Program-made: the position numbers and the translations under genes
DNA from: Acidimicrobiaceae bacterium
GTDB lineage: Bacteria > Actinomycetota > Acidimicrobiia > Acidimicrobiales > MedAcidi-G1
Direction: 5' to 3'
DNA: 64,000 bases
NCBI GenBank assembly: GCA_002717365.1
Contig: PBDJ01000041.1
Coordinates: 1 to 64,000, forward strand
In this document: piece by piece, positions 45,548-53,551 of the stretch
Layout: each line of letters starts with the position of its first letter
How positions within the stretch are numbered: position 1 is the stretch's first letter
The notes under the pieces: model-generated
Told to the model about the DNA's origin: nothing
Database searches by the model: none
The model's input: the letters and a program-made list of their open reading frames with translations, nothing else

Positions 45548-46798
45548 ATGGGGATGTTCCGCACGCTCCGAGCCGTGGTGCGGCTCCGGCGTCCGGAGCG
45601 GGACCGGACCGCCCGACGCCTACGGGCAGCGGCCAACGTCGACGACCTACGGAACCTGGCCCGACGACGCCTACCGGCCGGAGTTTTCGACTACATCGAT
45701 GGTGCCGCTGAAGACGAGTTGGCTCTGGCCCGAAACACGGAGGCCTTTCGAGCCGTGACGTTCCGGCCACGGGTCCTCCAGGGTCTGGGTTCCCTGGATC
45801 CATCGACCACCCTGCTGGGTCGGCCGTTGGCCTTCCCCCTGGTGCTGGCTCCCACTGGGTTCACCCGGATCGCCGATCCGGCCGGTGAGTTGGCTGTGGT
45901 CCGGGCGGCCGGCCGAGCCGGGATTCCGTTCACCCTCTCCACCATGGGTACCCGGTCGATCGAGGAGTGTGCGGCGGTGGCTGGGCCAGGAGCCCGTCTG
46001 TGGTTCCAGGTGTACGCCTGGCGCGACCGAGACCTCATCAGACGCTTGGTGGACCGGGCAGCCGCTGCGGGATTTGAGGCGCTCTGCCTGACCGTTGACA
46101 CCGCGGTGCTGGGCCGTCGTGAGCGGGATATCCGCCGGGGACTGACCCTGCCGCCAGAGATCGGACCTGGGACCTTCTTGGACGGAATCCGACGACCCGG
46201 TTGGACCTGGCGGTTTCTGCGGTCGGAGCCGATCCGGTTCGCCAATGTGGAGGGCCTGACCGACGGGAAGGGAGGTCCGGGCGATGGTCGTAGGGCGGTG
46301 GATCTGGCGGGCTACATGAACGCCCAGTTCGACCACGGCCTGTCGTGGGACGACGTTGGGTGGCTTCGGTCGATTTGGAATGGTCCAGTCCTGGTCAAGG
46401 GGATCCAGTCCGTCGCGGACGCTCGGCTGGCAGTTGAACACGGCGTAGAGGGGGTGGTGCTCTCCAACCACGGAGGCCGCCAGCTTGACTCGGCGCCAGC
46501 TCCCTTCGACCTGGTCCCCGAGGTGGTGACGGCTGTCGGTGGGCGTATCGAGGTGGTGTGCGACGGGGGAGTGCGCCGAGGCTCCGACATCGTGAAGGCG
46601 GTAGCAGCCGGCGCCACGGCCACTATGGGAGGACGCCTGTTCCTTTATGCCCTAGCGGCGGCTGGCGAGGCTGGCGTGGACCACGTGCTGAAGCTGCTGC
46701 GGTTGGGGACTGAACGCACTATGGCCTTGGTGGGAGCGGCGTCGGTAGGCGACTTGGGGCCAGCACTGCTGGACACGAAAGGGTCGTCCGACCGGTGA
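45548..46798 (+). CDS. FMN-dependent 2-hydroxyacid oxidase/dehydrogenase (LldD-type)
   Basis: The 416-residue protein is an alpha-hydroxyacid oxidising flavoenzyme. Visible signatures are the active-site tyrosine YIDGAAEDE (about residue 46), the FMN-binding LAPTGF, the catalytic histidine and arginine in SNHGGRQLD and the phosphate-binding DGGVRRGSDIVKA. Members oxidise lactate, glycolate, mandelate or long 2-hydroxy acids. The next gene, a PhyH-type oxygenase that can make 2-hydroxyacyl-CoA, overlaps it by 4 bp, so a coupled pathway is possible. Confidence 0.88.
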   Translation: MGMFRTLRAVVRLRRPERDRTARRLRAAANVDDLRNLARRRLPAGVFDYIDGAAEDELALARNTEAFRAVTFRPRVLQGLGSLDPSTTLLGRPLAFPLVLAPTGFTRIADPAGELAVVRAAGRAGIPFTLSTMGTRSIEECAAVAGPGARLWFQVYAWRDRDLIRRLVDRAAAAGFEALCLTVDTAVLGRRERDIRRGLTLPPEIGPGTFLDGIRRPGWTWRFLRSEPIRFANVEGLTDGKGGPGDGRRAVDLAGYMNAQFDHGLSWDDVGWLRSIWNGPVLVKGIQSVADARLAVEHGVEGVVLSNHGGRQLDSAPAPFDLVPEVVTAVGGRIEVVCDGGVRRGSDIVKAVAAGATATMGGRLFLYALAAAGEAGVDHVLKLLRLGTERTMALVGAASVGDLGPALLDTKGSSDR

Positions 46799-47610
46799 TC
46801 TTCGAGGGCGATTACCGGAGAGACGGCGCGGTCTGCGTTCGCCAGGCCTTCAGTGACGAACACCTCCGGTGGGCCATGGAGGCCATCGAGGCCAACTTGG
46901 CCGACCTCTCGCCGCTGGCCAAGCGGGCTAGTTCCCAGGACGATGGGGCTTTCGTCGAGGATTTTTGCAACTGGGGCCGGATCCCAGAGATGGAGCAGTT
47001 CATCCGCGAGTCGCCTGCTGCGCGGATCGCTGCCACCCTGACCGAATCAAACACCGTTCGTCTCTACCACGACCACGTTCTGGTGAAGGAGCCTGGAACT
47101 CGACAGCACACCCGTTGGCATCAGGATCTTCCCTACTACAACGTGGACGGCTATCAGAATGTCAGCATGTGGTTTCCCGTCGACCCGGTGGACCGGTCGG
47201 CCGCCATTCGCTTTATTGCTGGCACCCACCGTGGGCCCTGGTACATGCCTCGCACCTTTCTTGACGATCGGGCTGCTTGGTTTCCGGAGGGCAGCCTCGC
47301 TGAAATTCCCGACTTTGATGCCGATCCCGAGCGGTGGCCGGTCATTGGATGGGCGCTTGAACCGGGCGACGCCGTCTTTTTCAACATGTTGACCGTGCAT
47401 GGTTCGGGCGGGGTGTGCGGAACCACCCGGAGGCGTGTCCTGTCGATTCGCTTCCTAGGAGACGACATGGTCCACGCTCCTCGCTCGTGGCCGACGTCGC
47501 CTCCCTTCCCGGGACTCGTCGAAGAACTAGATGACGGCTGTCCCCTCGACCATCCCCTCTTTCCGGTCCTGTGGACTCGGAGTGGGGCCGAGGCCAAATC
47601 ACGAAACTAA
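46795..47610 (+). CDS. Phytanoyl-CoA dioxygenase (PhyH) family protein
   Basis: The 271-residue protein is a member of the Fe(II)/2-oxoglutarate oxygenase PhyH family. The metal ligands are visible as HQD (in RWHQDLPYY) and the distal histidine in VHGSGG, followed by an arginine (RRRVLSIRF) that can bind 2-oxoglutarate. PhyH relatives hydroxylate carbon 2 of branched acyl-CoAs or other small molecules. The GTG start overlaps the hydroxyacid oxidase stop (GTGA). Substrate unknown. Confidence 0.85.
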   Translation: MIFEGDYRRDGAVCVRQAFSDEHLRWAMEAIEANLADLSPLAKRASSQDDGAFVEDFCNWGRIPEMEQFIRESPAARIAATLTESNTVRLYHDHVLVKEPGTRQHTRWHQDLPYYNVDGYQNVSMWFPVDPVDRSAAIRFIAGTHRGPWYMPRTFLDDRAAWFPEGSLAEIPDFDADPERWPVIGWALEPGDAVFFNMLTVHGSGGVCGTTRRRVLSIRFLGDDMVHAPRSWPTSPPFPGLVEELDDGCPLDHPLFPVLWTRSGAEAKSRN

Positions 47611-47630
47611 GACCGACTCAGCCTTTCGGA

Positions 47631-47661
47631 TATCCCGCCTTTCGTATGCGGTTACGGGATA
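47631..47661. repeat. Inverted repeat downstream of the PhyH gene
   Basis: TATCCCG (47631-47637) and CGGGATA (47655-47661) form perfect 7 bp arms around a 17 bp spacer that contains an inner CCGC/GCGG. It sits between the plus-strand PhyH gene and the minus-strand TetR gene, so it may be a bidirectional terminator. No long T tract is seen. Confidence 0.35.
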
Positions 47662-47744
47662 GGGCTAGCGACGGAACCTAGGCCCACATCGGCGTTCTCG
47701 CGTTCCGAGCTGGACGGAAGGAGCTCCCGGTGGTTCTAGTCGGC

Positions 47745-48380
47745 TCAGGCCACGAGGGTGCTCGGGGTGGTCAGCACCCCGACCAGGACATCGGTCAGGT
47801 CCCGTTCGTAGGACGAGTCGTCGAGAAGCGGGACGACTCCCGAGTCGAGGGTGACGGCCCGGGCGGCCAGAGACGAGGTCATAAGCCGGATCATGGCCAC
47901 CAGGCGGGCGCTACGGATCGTCGGGTCAGGCCCGTTAGCCCGGGCCTCCAGTTCGACCAGTGCCTCGGTGAGGTGGGTCTGATCAACTCCCCCAGGGACG
48001 TTCTGCCAGACCGGGAACCGATCCGATAACTGGGCCACGATGCGGACGTATCGGCGGCCTCGCGGGTAGGCCAGGACGGCGGTCATCGGTCGCACCAGGG
48101 CCGAGACCAGAGGACGGACGTCGACTGGTGCCGTCGGCTCCAGCTGGAGGGCGGCCAGTAGTTCGCCCCGGTGGGCGTCGATGGGGTTGCCGTGCTCAGC
48201 CAGGATGGCGTCCAGCACACCCTCCCGGGAACCGAAATGGTAAGTGAGTGCCGAGGCGTTGCGCTGACCGGCGGTCCGGACGATGTTGCCCATGGCCGAC
48301 TGCCAGATGCCGACCTCGGCGAACTGTCGTTCGGCCTCGGCCAGCAGCCGGGCCCGAGTCTCGCTTCCGTCTCGGGCCAC
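47745..48380 (-). CDS. TetR/AcrR family transcriptional regulator
   Basis: The 211-residue protein has an N-terminal TetR helix-turn-helix (residues 8-55: LLAEAERQFAEVGIWQSAM, then ALTYHFGSREGVLDAIL with the characteristic YHF) and a helical ligand-binding C-terminal domain. The ligand is unknown. It follows the LLM-class flavin gene on the same strand by 25 bp, so it is probably co-transcribed and could control this operon or the neighbouring acyl-CoA ligase. Confidence 0.88.
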   Translation of the reverse strand: MARDGSETRARLLAEAERQFAEVGIWQSAMGNIVRTAGQRNASALTYHFGSREGVLDAILAEHGNPIDAHRGELLAALQLEPTAPVDVRPLVSALVRPMTAVLAYPRGRRYVRIVAQLSDRFPVWQNVPGGVDQTHLTEALVELEARANGPDPTIRSARLVAMIRLMTSSLAARAVTLDSGVVPLLDDSSYERDLTDVLVGVLTTPSTLVA

Positions 48381-48405
48381 GGGACCTCCGGAGTCGTTCC
48401 CGGGC

Positions 48406-49617
48406 CTAGCCCAGGGGGAGCAAGGCGGTAGTTGGGATGATCGACACGTCGAGGTCTTCTGGGATCGCGTACTGGAAGTCCGGGTACCGTCGGCGGGCCT
48501 CAGCTCGGTATCGATCGGTGGAGTGGGTGCGGTCGCCGTCGTACTCCGGGATGACCTGATCGCCGAACAGCTCGATCATCTCCAAGGTCTGGTCATGAGA
48601 TAGACCCTCGGTGGGAAGCCCGAACACCACCTGATCACAGCCCACTTCCTGATAGCGGTTCAGTTGCTCACAGACCTCCTCAGGATTGCCGCACAGCATG
48701 TAGCCGCCGTCGATGGCTAGGTCCAGCAGCTCGTCGGTCCAACCTGGATCGATCGGTGGGTCGGGCCAGGTAATGGCGTCCGGTGACTTAGGCATGGTGT
48801 CGTGGTACATGTTGACCATGGTCACCAGATAGCCCCGCCCCTTGGCCTTGGCCACGGCGCGTGCCTCCTCACGGTCCTCCAGACAAATGCAGGCGTTGGT
48901 CATCATCACGTTGTCATTCCTGAACTGGCCGATCTGCTCGACTGGGTCCTGGATGGCCTCTTTGTAGGCCTCCACCCTGCCCCTGAGGTTGTGGATGGGT
49001 TCGAAGTTGAAGGCAATGGCACCGATGCCCAGAGAGCCGGCCTTGGCGAAGGTGGGCGGGTTGCCGCAGGCCACCCAGAGCGGTGGGTGGCCCTTGCCGT
49101 AGGGCTTGGGGAGGATGTTGTGGGGGGTCGGCACGGTGAAGAACTCCCCGTCGAAGTCGTAGTCCTTCTGCTCCCACATGCGCGGGATCTCGCGGATGAC
49201 CTCGTCCCACTGGGCTTTGGTCTCGCTGGGGTCCATGACGTTGAAGGTGCGCAATTCATGGCTGCCCGCACCTCGACCCGTGCCGAACTCGAACCGGTTG
49301 TTCGTGACGTGGTCGAGCATGGCCGCCCGTTCGGCGATGCGGACCGGGTGTTCCTTGTTGGTCGGCAGACTGGTGATGGCCGAGCCGATGTGGATGTAGT
49401 CGGTCTGGGCGGCAACCCAGCCCATGACTGGGGCGGGGGCCGACATGTGGCTGTACTCGGTCAGGCCGTGGTGCTCGCCGAACCAGATGTACTTCCAGTT
49501 GTGCTTGTCGGCCAAGATGGCGTACTCAGCCTCTCGCAAGAGTTCGGTATGTTCGCTCTCGGAGTCGTGGGCGGCCGGCCCGGGGGTGTAGCCGTTACTG
49601 AAGATGCCGAACTCCAT
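48406..49617 (-). CDS. LLM-class flavin-dependent oxidoreductase
   Basis: The 403-residue protein belongs to the bacterial luciferase-like family (F420 or FMN). Typical segments are GIFSNGYTP near the start, WFGEHHGLTEYSHMSAP, TGRGAGSHELRTF and VWVACGNPPTFAKAG. Family members include monooxygenases and F420-dependent reductases. The exact cofactor cannot be assigned from these motifs. It is divergent from an acyl-CoA ligase gene and followed by a TetR-type regulator. Confidence 0.88.
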   Translation of the reverse strand: MEFGIFSNGYTPGPAAHDSESEHTELLREAEYAILADKHNWKYIWFGEHHGLTEYSHMSAPAPVMGWVAAQTDYIHIGSAITSLPTNKEHPVRIAERAAMLDHVTNNRFEFGTGRGAGSHELRTFNVMDPSETKAQWDEVIREIPRMWEQKDYDFDGEFFTVPTPHNILPKPYGKGHPPLWVACGNPPTFAKAGSLGIGAIAFNFEPIHNLRGRVEAYKEAIQDPVEQIGQFRNDNVMMTNACICLEDREEARAVAKAKGRGYLVTMVNMYHDTMPKSPDAITWPDPPIDPGWTDELLDLAIDGGYMLCGNPEEVCEQLNRYQEVGCDQVVFGLPTEGLSHDQTLEMIELFGDQVIPEYDGDRTHSTDRYRAEARRRYPDFQYAIPEDLDVSIIPTTALLPLG

Positions 49618-49657
49618 CGGGTGCTCCTGGGGTTGGGTCGAAACCGGTGGTCCGGTC

Positions 49658-49677
49658 GATAGTAATGCTATCCATTA
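49658..49677. promoter_or_regulatory. Interleaved inverted repeats between LLM and acyl-CoA ligase genes
   Basis: GATAG (49658-49662) pairs with CTATC (49668-49672) around TAATG, and the same TAATG (49663-49667) pairs with CATTA (49673-49677) around CTATC. The two overlapping palindromes lie in an AT-richer patch of a 115 bp divergent gap and could be an operator for the nearby TetR-type regulator. The function is inferred. Confidence 0.35.
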
Positions 49678-49732
49678 GTATGGTTGAGTCGTTGTTCTGG
49701 GTCAAGACCGACGGGCCCAGTACGGTCGCCGG

Positions 49733-51259
49733 GTGGACCAGCCCCGGCCGTGGACCGAGCACACTGATGGCGCTCCGTTCGACCTCCCTGAGCCGGGCAC
49801 GCTGGTCGGCGCCTGGGCGGCGACCCTCTCCGGTGATCCCGACCGGCCTCTGCTCCACGGTCCATGGGGAGGTGTCGGGACACGGTGGGTCGGTCGGGGG
49901 GAGTTCCTGGATCACACAGCCCTGCTCGCTGGCCGTCTGGTGGCCGCTGGCCTAGAAGCTGGGGACCGTGTGCTGGTCTCCGGACCGTCGTCGGTAGATC
50001 TAGCTGCTGCCCACGTGGCTTGCTTGCGGGCTGGCCTGGTGGTCGTGCCCGTCAACGGCGGCTACCGGGAGGCGGAGCTTGCTCACCTGGTTAGGGACTG
50101 CGCGCCGCGGGCCGCCCTCGTTGACGACGACGGCTGGGTCGACCTACTAGCCGGCTTGGCCCCTGACCTCCTGGTGGCCGACACCAAGGTGGATCTACCC
50201 GACGGCAGCCCCGGCGATCGCCTGGACCGCGTGGCTCCAGAGGATCCGGCCCTCCTCGGGTATACCTCAGGAACCACCGGGCGACCCAAAGGCGCTGTGC
50301 TCACCCAGGCAAACCTGCTAGCCGGGGCCTGGTCAGTGGTCGTGGCCTGGCGGTGGACTAGCGCCGACCGTCTGCTCCTCTGCCTGCCTCTGTTCCACAT
50401 GCACGGCCTGGGGGTGGGCCTCCACGGCACCCTGCTGGCTGGAGGCTCGGCCGTCTTGCAGGCTGGTTTCGCTCCCGATGCCGTATTCGACGGCCTGGCC
50501 GATCACCGCTGCAGCATGTTCTTCGGCGTTCCGACCATGTATCACCGCCTGGCCGACCATCCTCGGGTGACTGATCTCGGAGCGCTTCGGTTGTGCGTAG
50601 CCGGCTCGGCACCCCTGGCCGCCGACCTGCACCACCGTCTGGTCGTTAAGGGCGGGGTGGCCGTGTTGGAGAGATACGGCATGACCGAGACGGTGATGCT
50701 GGTGTCCAATCCATTCGATGGTGAGCGTCGTCCGGGTGCCGTGGGGTTCCCCCTGCCAGGCGTGGAGGTGCATCTGGCCGAGGGAACTGGCGAGGTGCTG
50801 GTCCGGGGACCGAACGTGTTCACCGGCTACTGGGAGCGGCCCGAAGCCACGGCCGAAGCCTTCGCAGAGGATGGAGACGGATCATGGTTCCGGACCGGGG
50901 ACCTCGCCGCGGTGGACAGCGACGGCTACCTGTCTCTTGTGGGCCGGATGAAGGAGCTAATCATCAGCGGTGGCCTAAACGTTTACCCCCGGGAGGTCGA
51001 CGACGTTCTGGCCGGCCACCCGGCGGTGGCCGAGGTGGCGGTGGCCGGGGTGCCGTCCTCCGAGTGGGGCGAGGAGGTAGTGGCTTGGGTGGTACCGGTT
51101 GACGGACGGGAGTGCCCGACGGCGGCCGATCTCCGCTCCTACGCCGGAGACCATCTGGCCTCCTACAAGTTGCCCCGCCAGGTGGTGGCCATGGATTCCC
51201 TACCCCGCAATGCCCTTGGCAAGGTGGTCCGGCACGAGCTACGGCTCCCGGGATCCTGA
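49733..51259 (+). CDS. AMP-binding acyl-CoA synthetase
   Basis: The 508-residue ANL-family enzyme has the AMP-binding motif YTSGTTGRPKGAVLT near residue 178, the hinge region GRMKELIISGGLNVYPREVDD and the C-terminal catalytic lysine motif RNALGKVVRHEL. It activates a carboxylic acid to its CoA thioester. The substrate is not evident; the overall length and motifs resemble short/medium acid or malonyl-CoA synthetases. The start is the GTG at 49733. It is divergent from the LLM-flavin gene. Confidence 0.9.
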   Translation: MDQPRPWTEHTDGAPFDLPEPGTLVGAWAATLSGDPDRPLLHGPWGGVGTRWVGRGEFLDHTALLAGRLVAAGLEAGDRVLVSGPSSVDLAAAHVACLRAGLVVVPVNGGYREAELAHLVRDCAPRAALVDDDGWVDLLAGLAPDLLVADTKVDLPDGSPGDRLDRVAPEDPALLGYTSGTTGRPKGAVLTQANLLAGAWSVVVAWRWTSADRLLLCLPLFHMHGLGVGLHGTLLAGGSAVLQAGFAPDAVFDGLADHRCSMFFGVPTMYHRLADHPRVTDLGALRLCVAGSAPLAADLHHRLVVKGGVAVLERYGMTETVMLVSNPFDGERRPGAVGFPLPGVEVHLAEGTGEVLVRGPNVFTGYWERPEATAEAFAEDGDGSWFRTGDLAAVDSDGYLSLVGRMKELIISGGLNVYPREVDDVLAGHPAVAEVAVAGVPSSEWGEEVVAWVVPVDGRECPTAADLRSYAGDHLASYKLPRQVVAMDSLPRNALGKVVRHELRLPGS

Positions 51260-51311
51260 ACAGCGGCAGCCCGGCTGGGGCCGACCGCCTACCCTGTGCG
51301 AGGCTCGATTC

Positions 51312-52004
51312 ATGGCTGACCGACCGACCCGAGTGGACTTCCACTTCGACGTGATCTGTCTGTGGGCCTACCAGACTTCCTTGTGGATGCGCGACGTCCG
51401 GGACCGACAAGGTCTCGAGGTGGACTGGCGGTTTTTCAGCCTCGAGGAGATCAACCTTGTCGAAGGGAAGAAGCACCCGTGGGAGCGGGACTGGTCCTAC
51501 GGGTGGTCGATGATGCGGGTCGGTGCCCTGCTCAAGCGGGAGGACCCGGCCCTGGGCGACGCCTGGTACCTGCGGGCCGGAACGGCCCTCCACGTGGAGG
51601 GCCGCAAGCCCCATCGGCCTGAAGTAGCCCAAGATCTACTGGCCGAGATGGGCCTTGCACCGGGCCTTGTTGACGAGGCACTGGCCGACGAAACCACCCA
51701 TGACGACGTCCGGTCCGACCACGAGCGGGTGGTGTCCCTCGGCGGCTGGGGTGTACCGACTCTGGTTTTCCCGGGCGCCGATGAGGACGAATCCCGTAAG
51801 TTGTTCGGTCCCGTGCTCATCGACCCCCCGACCGGCGAGGCTGCTGACCGGTTATGGGACCTCGTGGTGGGCTGGCTGGAGTTCCCGCACTTCTTCGAAC
51901 TGCAGCGACCCAAGACTGAGGCCGACTTGACCGCGGTCGGCCGGGTGTTCCAGCCCTACCTTGAGGCCCGGGAGTGGGACACCGTGGCCAATCCGACCCC
52001 CTAG
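51312..52004 (+). CDS. DsbA-family protein with degenerate CxxC site
   Basis: The 230-residue protein has a DsbA-like thioredoxin fold with inserted helices. The N-terminal active site reads DVICLWAYQ, so only the first cysteine of CxxC is kept, as in 2-hydroxychromene-carboxylate isomerase and glutathione- or mycothiol-linked relatives. The segment GWGVPTLVF carries the cis-proline. A thiol-dependent isomerase or reductase role is likely; mycothiol is the probable thiol in an actinobacterium. The ATG at 51312 is chosen because VDFHFDVICLWAY starts soon after it. A mycothiol-type enzyme follows after 15 bp. Confidence 0.8.
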   Translation: MADRPTRVDFHFDVICLWAYQTSLWMRDVRDRQGLEVDWRFFSLEEINLVEGKKHPWERDWSYGWSMMRVGALLKREDPALGDAWYLRAGTALHVEGRKPHRPEVAQDLLAEMGLAPGLVDEALADETTHDDVRSDHERVVSLGGWGVPTLVFPGADEDESRKLFGPVLIDPPTGEAADRLWDLVVGWLEFPHFFELQRPKTEADLTAVGRVFQPYLEAREWDTVANPTP

Positions 52005-52019
52005 ACGCCGGAGGCAACG

Positions 52020-52838
52020 GTGGAGATTGACCTGGACCGAGGACAGATCCTGGGAGGGCTGGAGGAGATCTGGTCTATCTGGTCGAGTTGGGCAGACGGT
52101 CTGTCTGGGGATGATTGGGTCACGCCGAGTCGCTGCCCGGGATGGACCGTCCAGGACAACCTGGCTCACCTCATTGGTACCGAGCGCATGCTCCAGGGCC
52201 GCGAGGCGCCAGACGTCGATTACCCGACCGAGCACCTGAAGAACCCGATTGCCGAAGGCAACGAGCGGTGGGTGGAGTCGATGCGTCCATTGTCGGGGCC
52301 TGAGGTCCTAGCCGAGTTTCGGGCCGTGTCGGCCGAACGCCTCGGACAACTGCACGCCATGTCTGATGAGGAGATCCTGAAGGTTGGCTGGTCTCCAGTG
52401 GGTGAGGTGCCGTATCTGCGCTTCATGCATGTCCGGATTTACGACTCGTGGCTGCATCTCGAGGATTGCCGGGCTCCGCTCGGCCACCCGCCTTGTGCAG
52501 GAGGACGACCGGCCGAGATGTCGGTGGCTGAGGTGACTACGGCTGCTGGCTTCGTTATTGGCAAGAAGGCCGGAGCGCCCGACGGGAGCAGGGTAGAGGT
52601 CACCCTGACTGGTCCGGTGGCCGCCACCATCCGGGTAGCCGTTGACGGCCGGGCCCGGGTGGTCGAGGAATTGGACGGTGAGCCCACGGCGACACTTGCC
52701 CTGTCGTCCAACGACTGGCTGGCTCTGACTGGTGGCCGGGTGGATCCGGTGCCCCTCATCGAGGACGGCCGGGTGGTCCTCGGTGGCGACCTCGTCCTAG
52801 CTCGCCAGATGGCCGAGCGCCTGGCCTTCACCATCTGA
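52020..52838 (+). CDS. Maleylpyruvate isomerase family mycothiol-dependent protein
   Basis: This 272-residue protein has the DinB-like metal-binding four-helix domain of the MDMPI family (SRCPGWTVQDNLAHLIGTE with metal ligand histidine, and later MHVRIYDSWLHLEDCR) and a C-terminal SCP2-like domain (about residues 160-270). Family members use mycothiol. The first studied one isomerises maleylpyruvate in gentisate degradation. The exact reaction here is unknown. The start is the GTG at 52020. The DsbA-like gene upstream suggests a thiol-linked pathway. Confidence 0.85.
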   Translation: MEIDLDRGQILGGLEEIWSIWSSWADGLSGDDWVTPSRCPGWTVQDNLAHLIGTERMLQGREAPDVDYPTEHLKNPIAEGNERWVESMRPLSGPEVLAEFRAVSAERLGQLHAMSDEEILKVGWSPVGEVPYLRFMHVRIYDSWLHLEDCRAPLGHPPCAGGRPAEMSVAEVTTAAGFVIGKKAGAPDGSRVEVTLTGPVAATIRVAVDGRARVVEELDGEPTATLALSSNDWLALTGGRVDPVPLIEDGRVVLGGDLVLARQMAERLAFTI

Positions 52839-52861
52839 CTCGGCGGTCGTAGTATCGGACC

Positions 52862-53509
52862 ATGGCCTTCGGACACCGGCTGCTGACCGTCCCTGATCCC
52901 GCCGATGCCCTCTCAGGGCGGGATCAGGCCGTAGTCGTGCCGGAGGCCCACTATGTCAACGGCCGGTCGATGGTGCCCCCGTTCCCGGACGGCGTGGACA
53001 CCGTGGTCCTTGGCATGGGCTGCTTCTGGGGCGCCGAGCGGAAGTTCTGGGAGACCCCCGGAGTGTGGACCACCGCCGTGGGCTACACCGGCGGGTACAC
53101 CCCGAACGCCACCTATCAGGAGGTGTGTTCCGGGATGACCGGCCACAACGAGGTGGTCCTAGTGGCTTATGACACCGGTGTGCTGTCGCAGGCCGATGTC
53201 CTGCGGGTTTTCTGGGAGAACCACGATCCCACCCAGGGTATGCGCCAGGGCAACGACGTGGGCACCCAGTACCGATCAGGGATCTATGTAGCCGATGATT
53301 CCCAACGAGACGTCGCCCAGTCCACCCGGGAGACCTACGCCGCCCAACTGACCGCTGCTGGCTTCGGCGAAATCACCACCGAGATCCTGGTCCGTTCCGA
53401 GTTCTTCTACGCCGAGGACTACCACCAGCAGTACCTAGCCAAAAACCCTTCGGGATACTGTGGCATGGGGGGGACCGGCGTGTCCTGTCCGGTTGGCGTC
53501 CCCACCTGA
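52862..53509 (+). CDS. msrA: Peptide-methionine (S)-S-oxide reductase
   Basis: The 215-residue enzyme has the catalytic GMGCFWGAE (Cys54), [20 protein letters not shown] and the metal-like signature segment [12 protein letters not shown]. It repairs oxidised methionine residues. The C-terminal [14 protein letters not shown] holds the recycling cysteines. It is convergent with the PEP-utilising-type gene, with a 42 bp gap. Confidence 0.95.
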   Translation: MAFGHRLLTVPDPADALSGRDQAVVVPEAHYVNGRSMVPPFPDGVDTVVLGMGCFWGAERKFWETPGVWTTAVGYTGGYTPNATYQEVCSGMTGHNEVVLVAYDTGVLSQADVLRVFWENHDPTQGMRQGNDVGTQYRSGIYVADDSQRDVAQSTRETYAAQLTAAGFGEITTEILVRSEFFYAEDYHQQYLAKNPSGYCGMGGTGVSCPVGVPT

Positions 53510-53551
53510 GCCGCTCTGGTTCCCGGTCCCAGTACTTCGGGATCCGACTTC

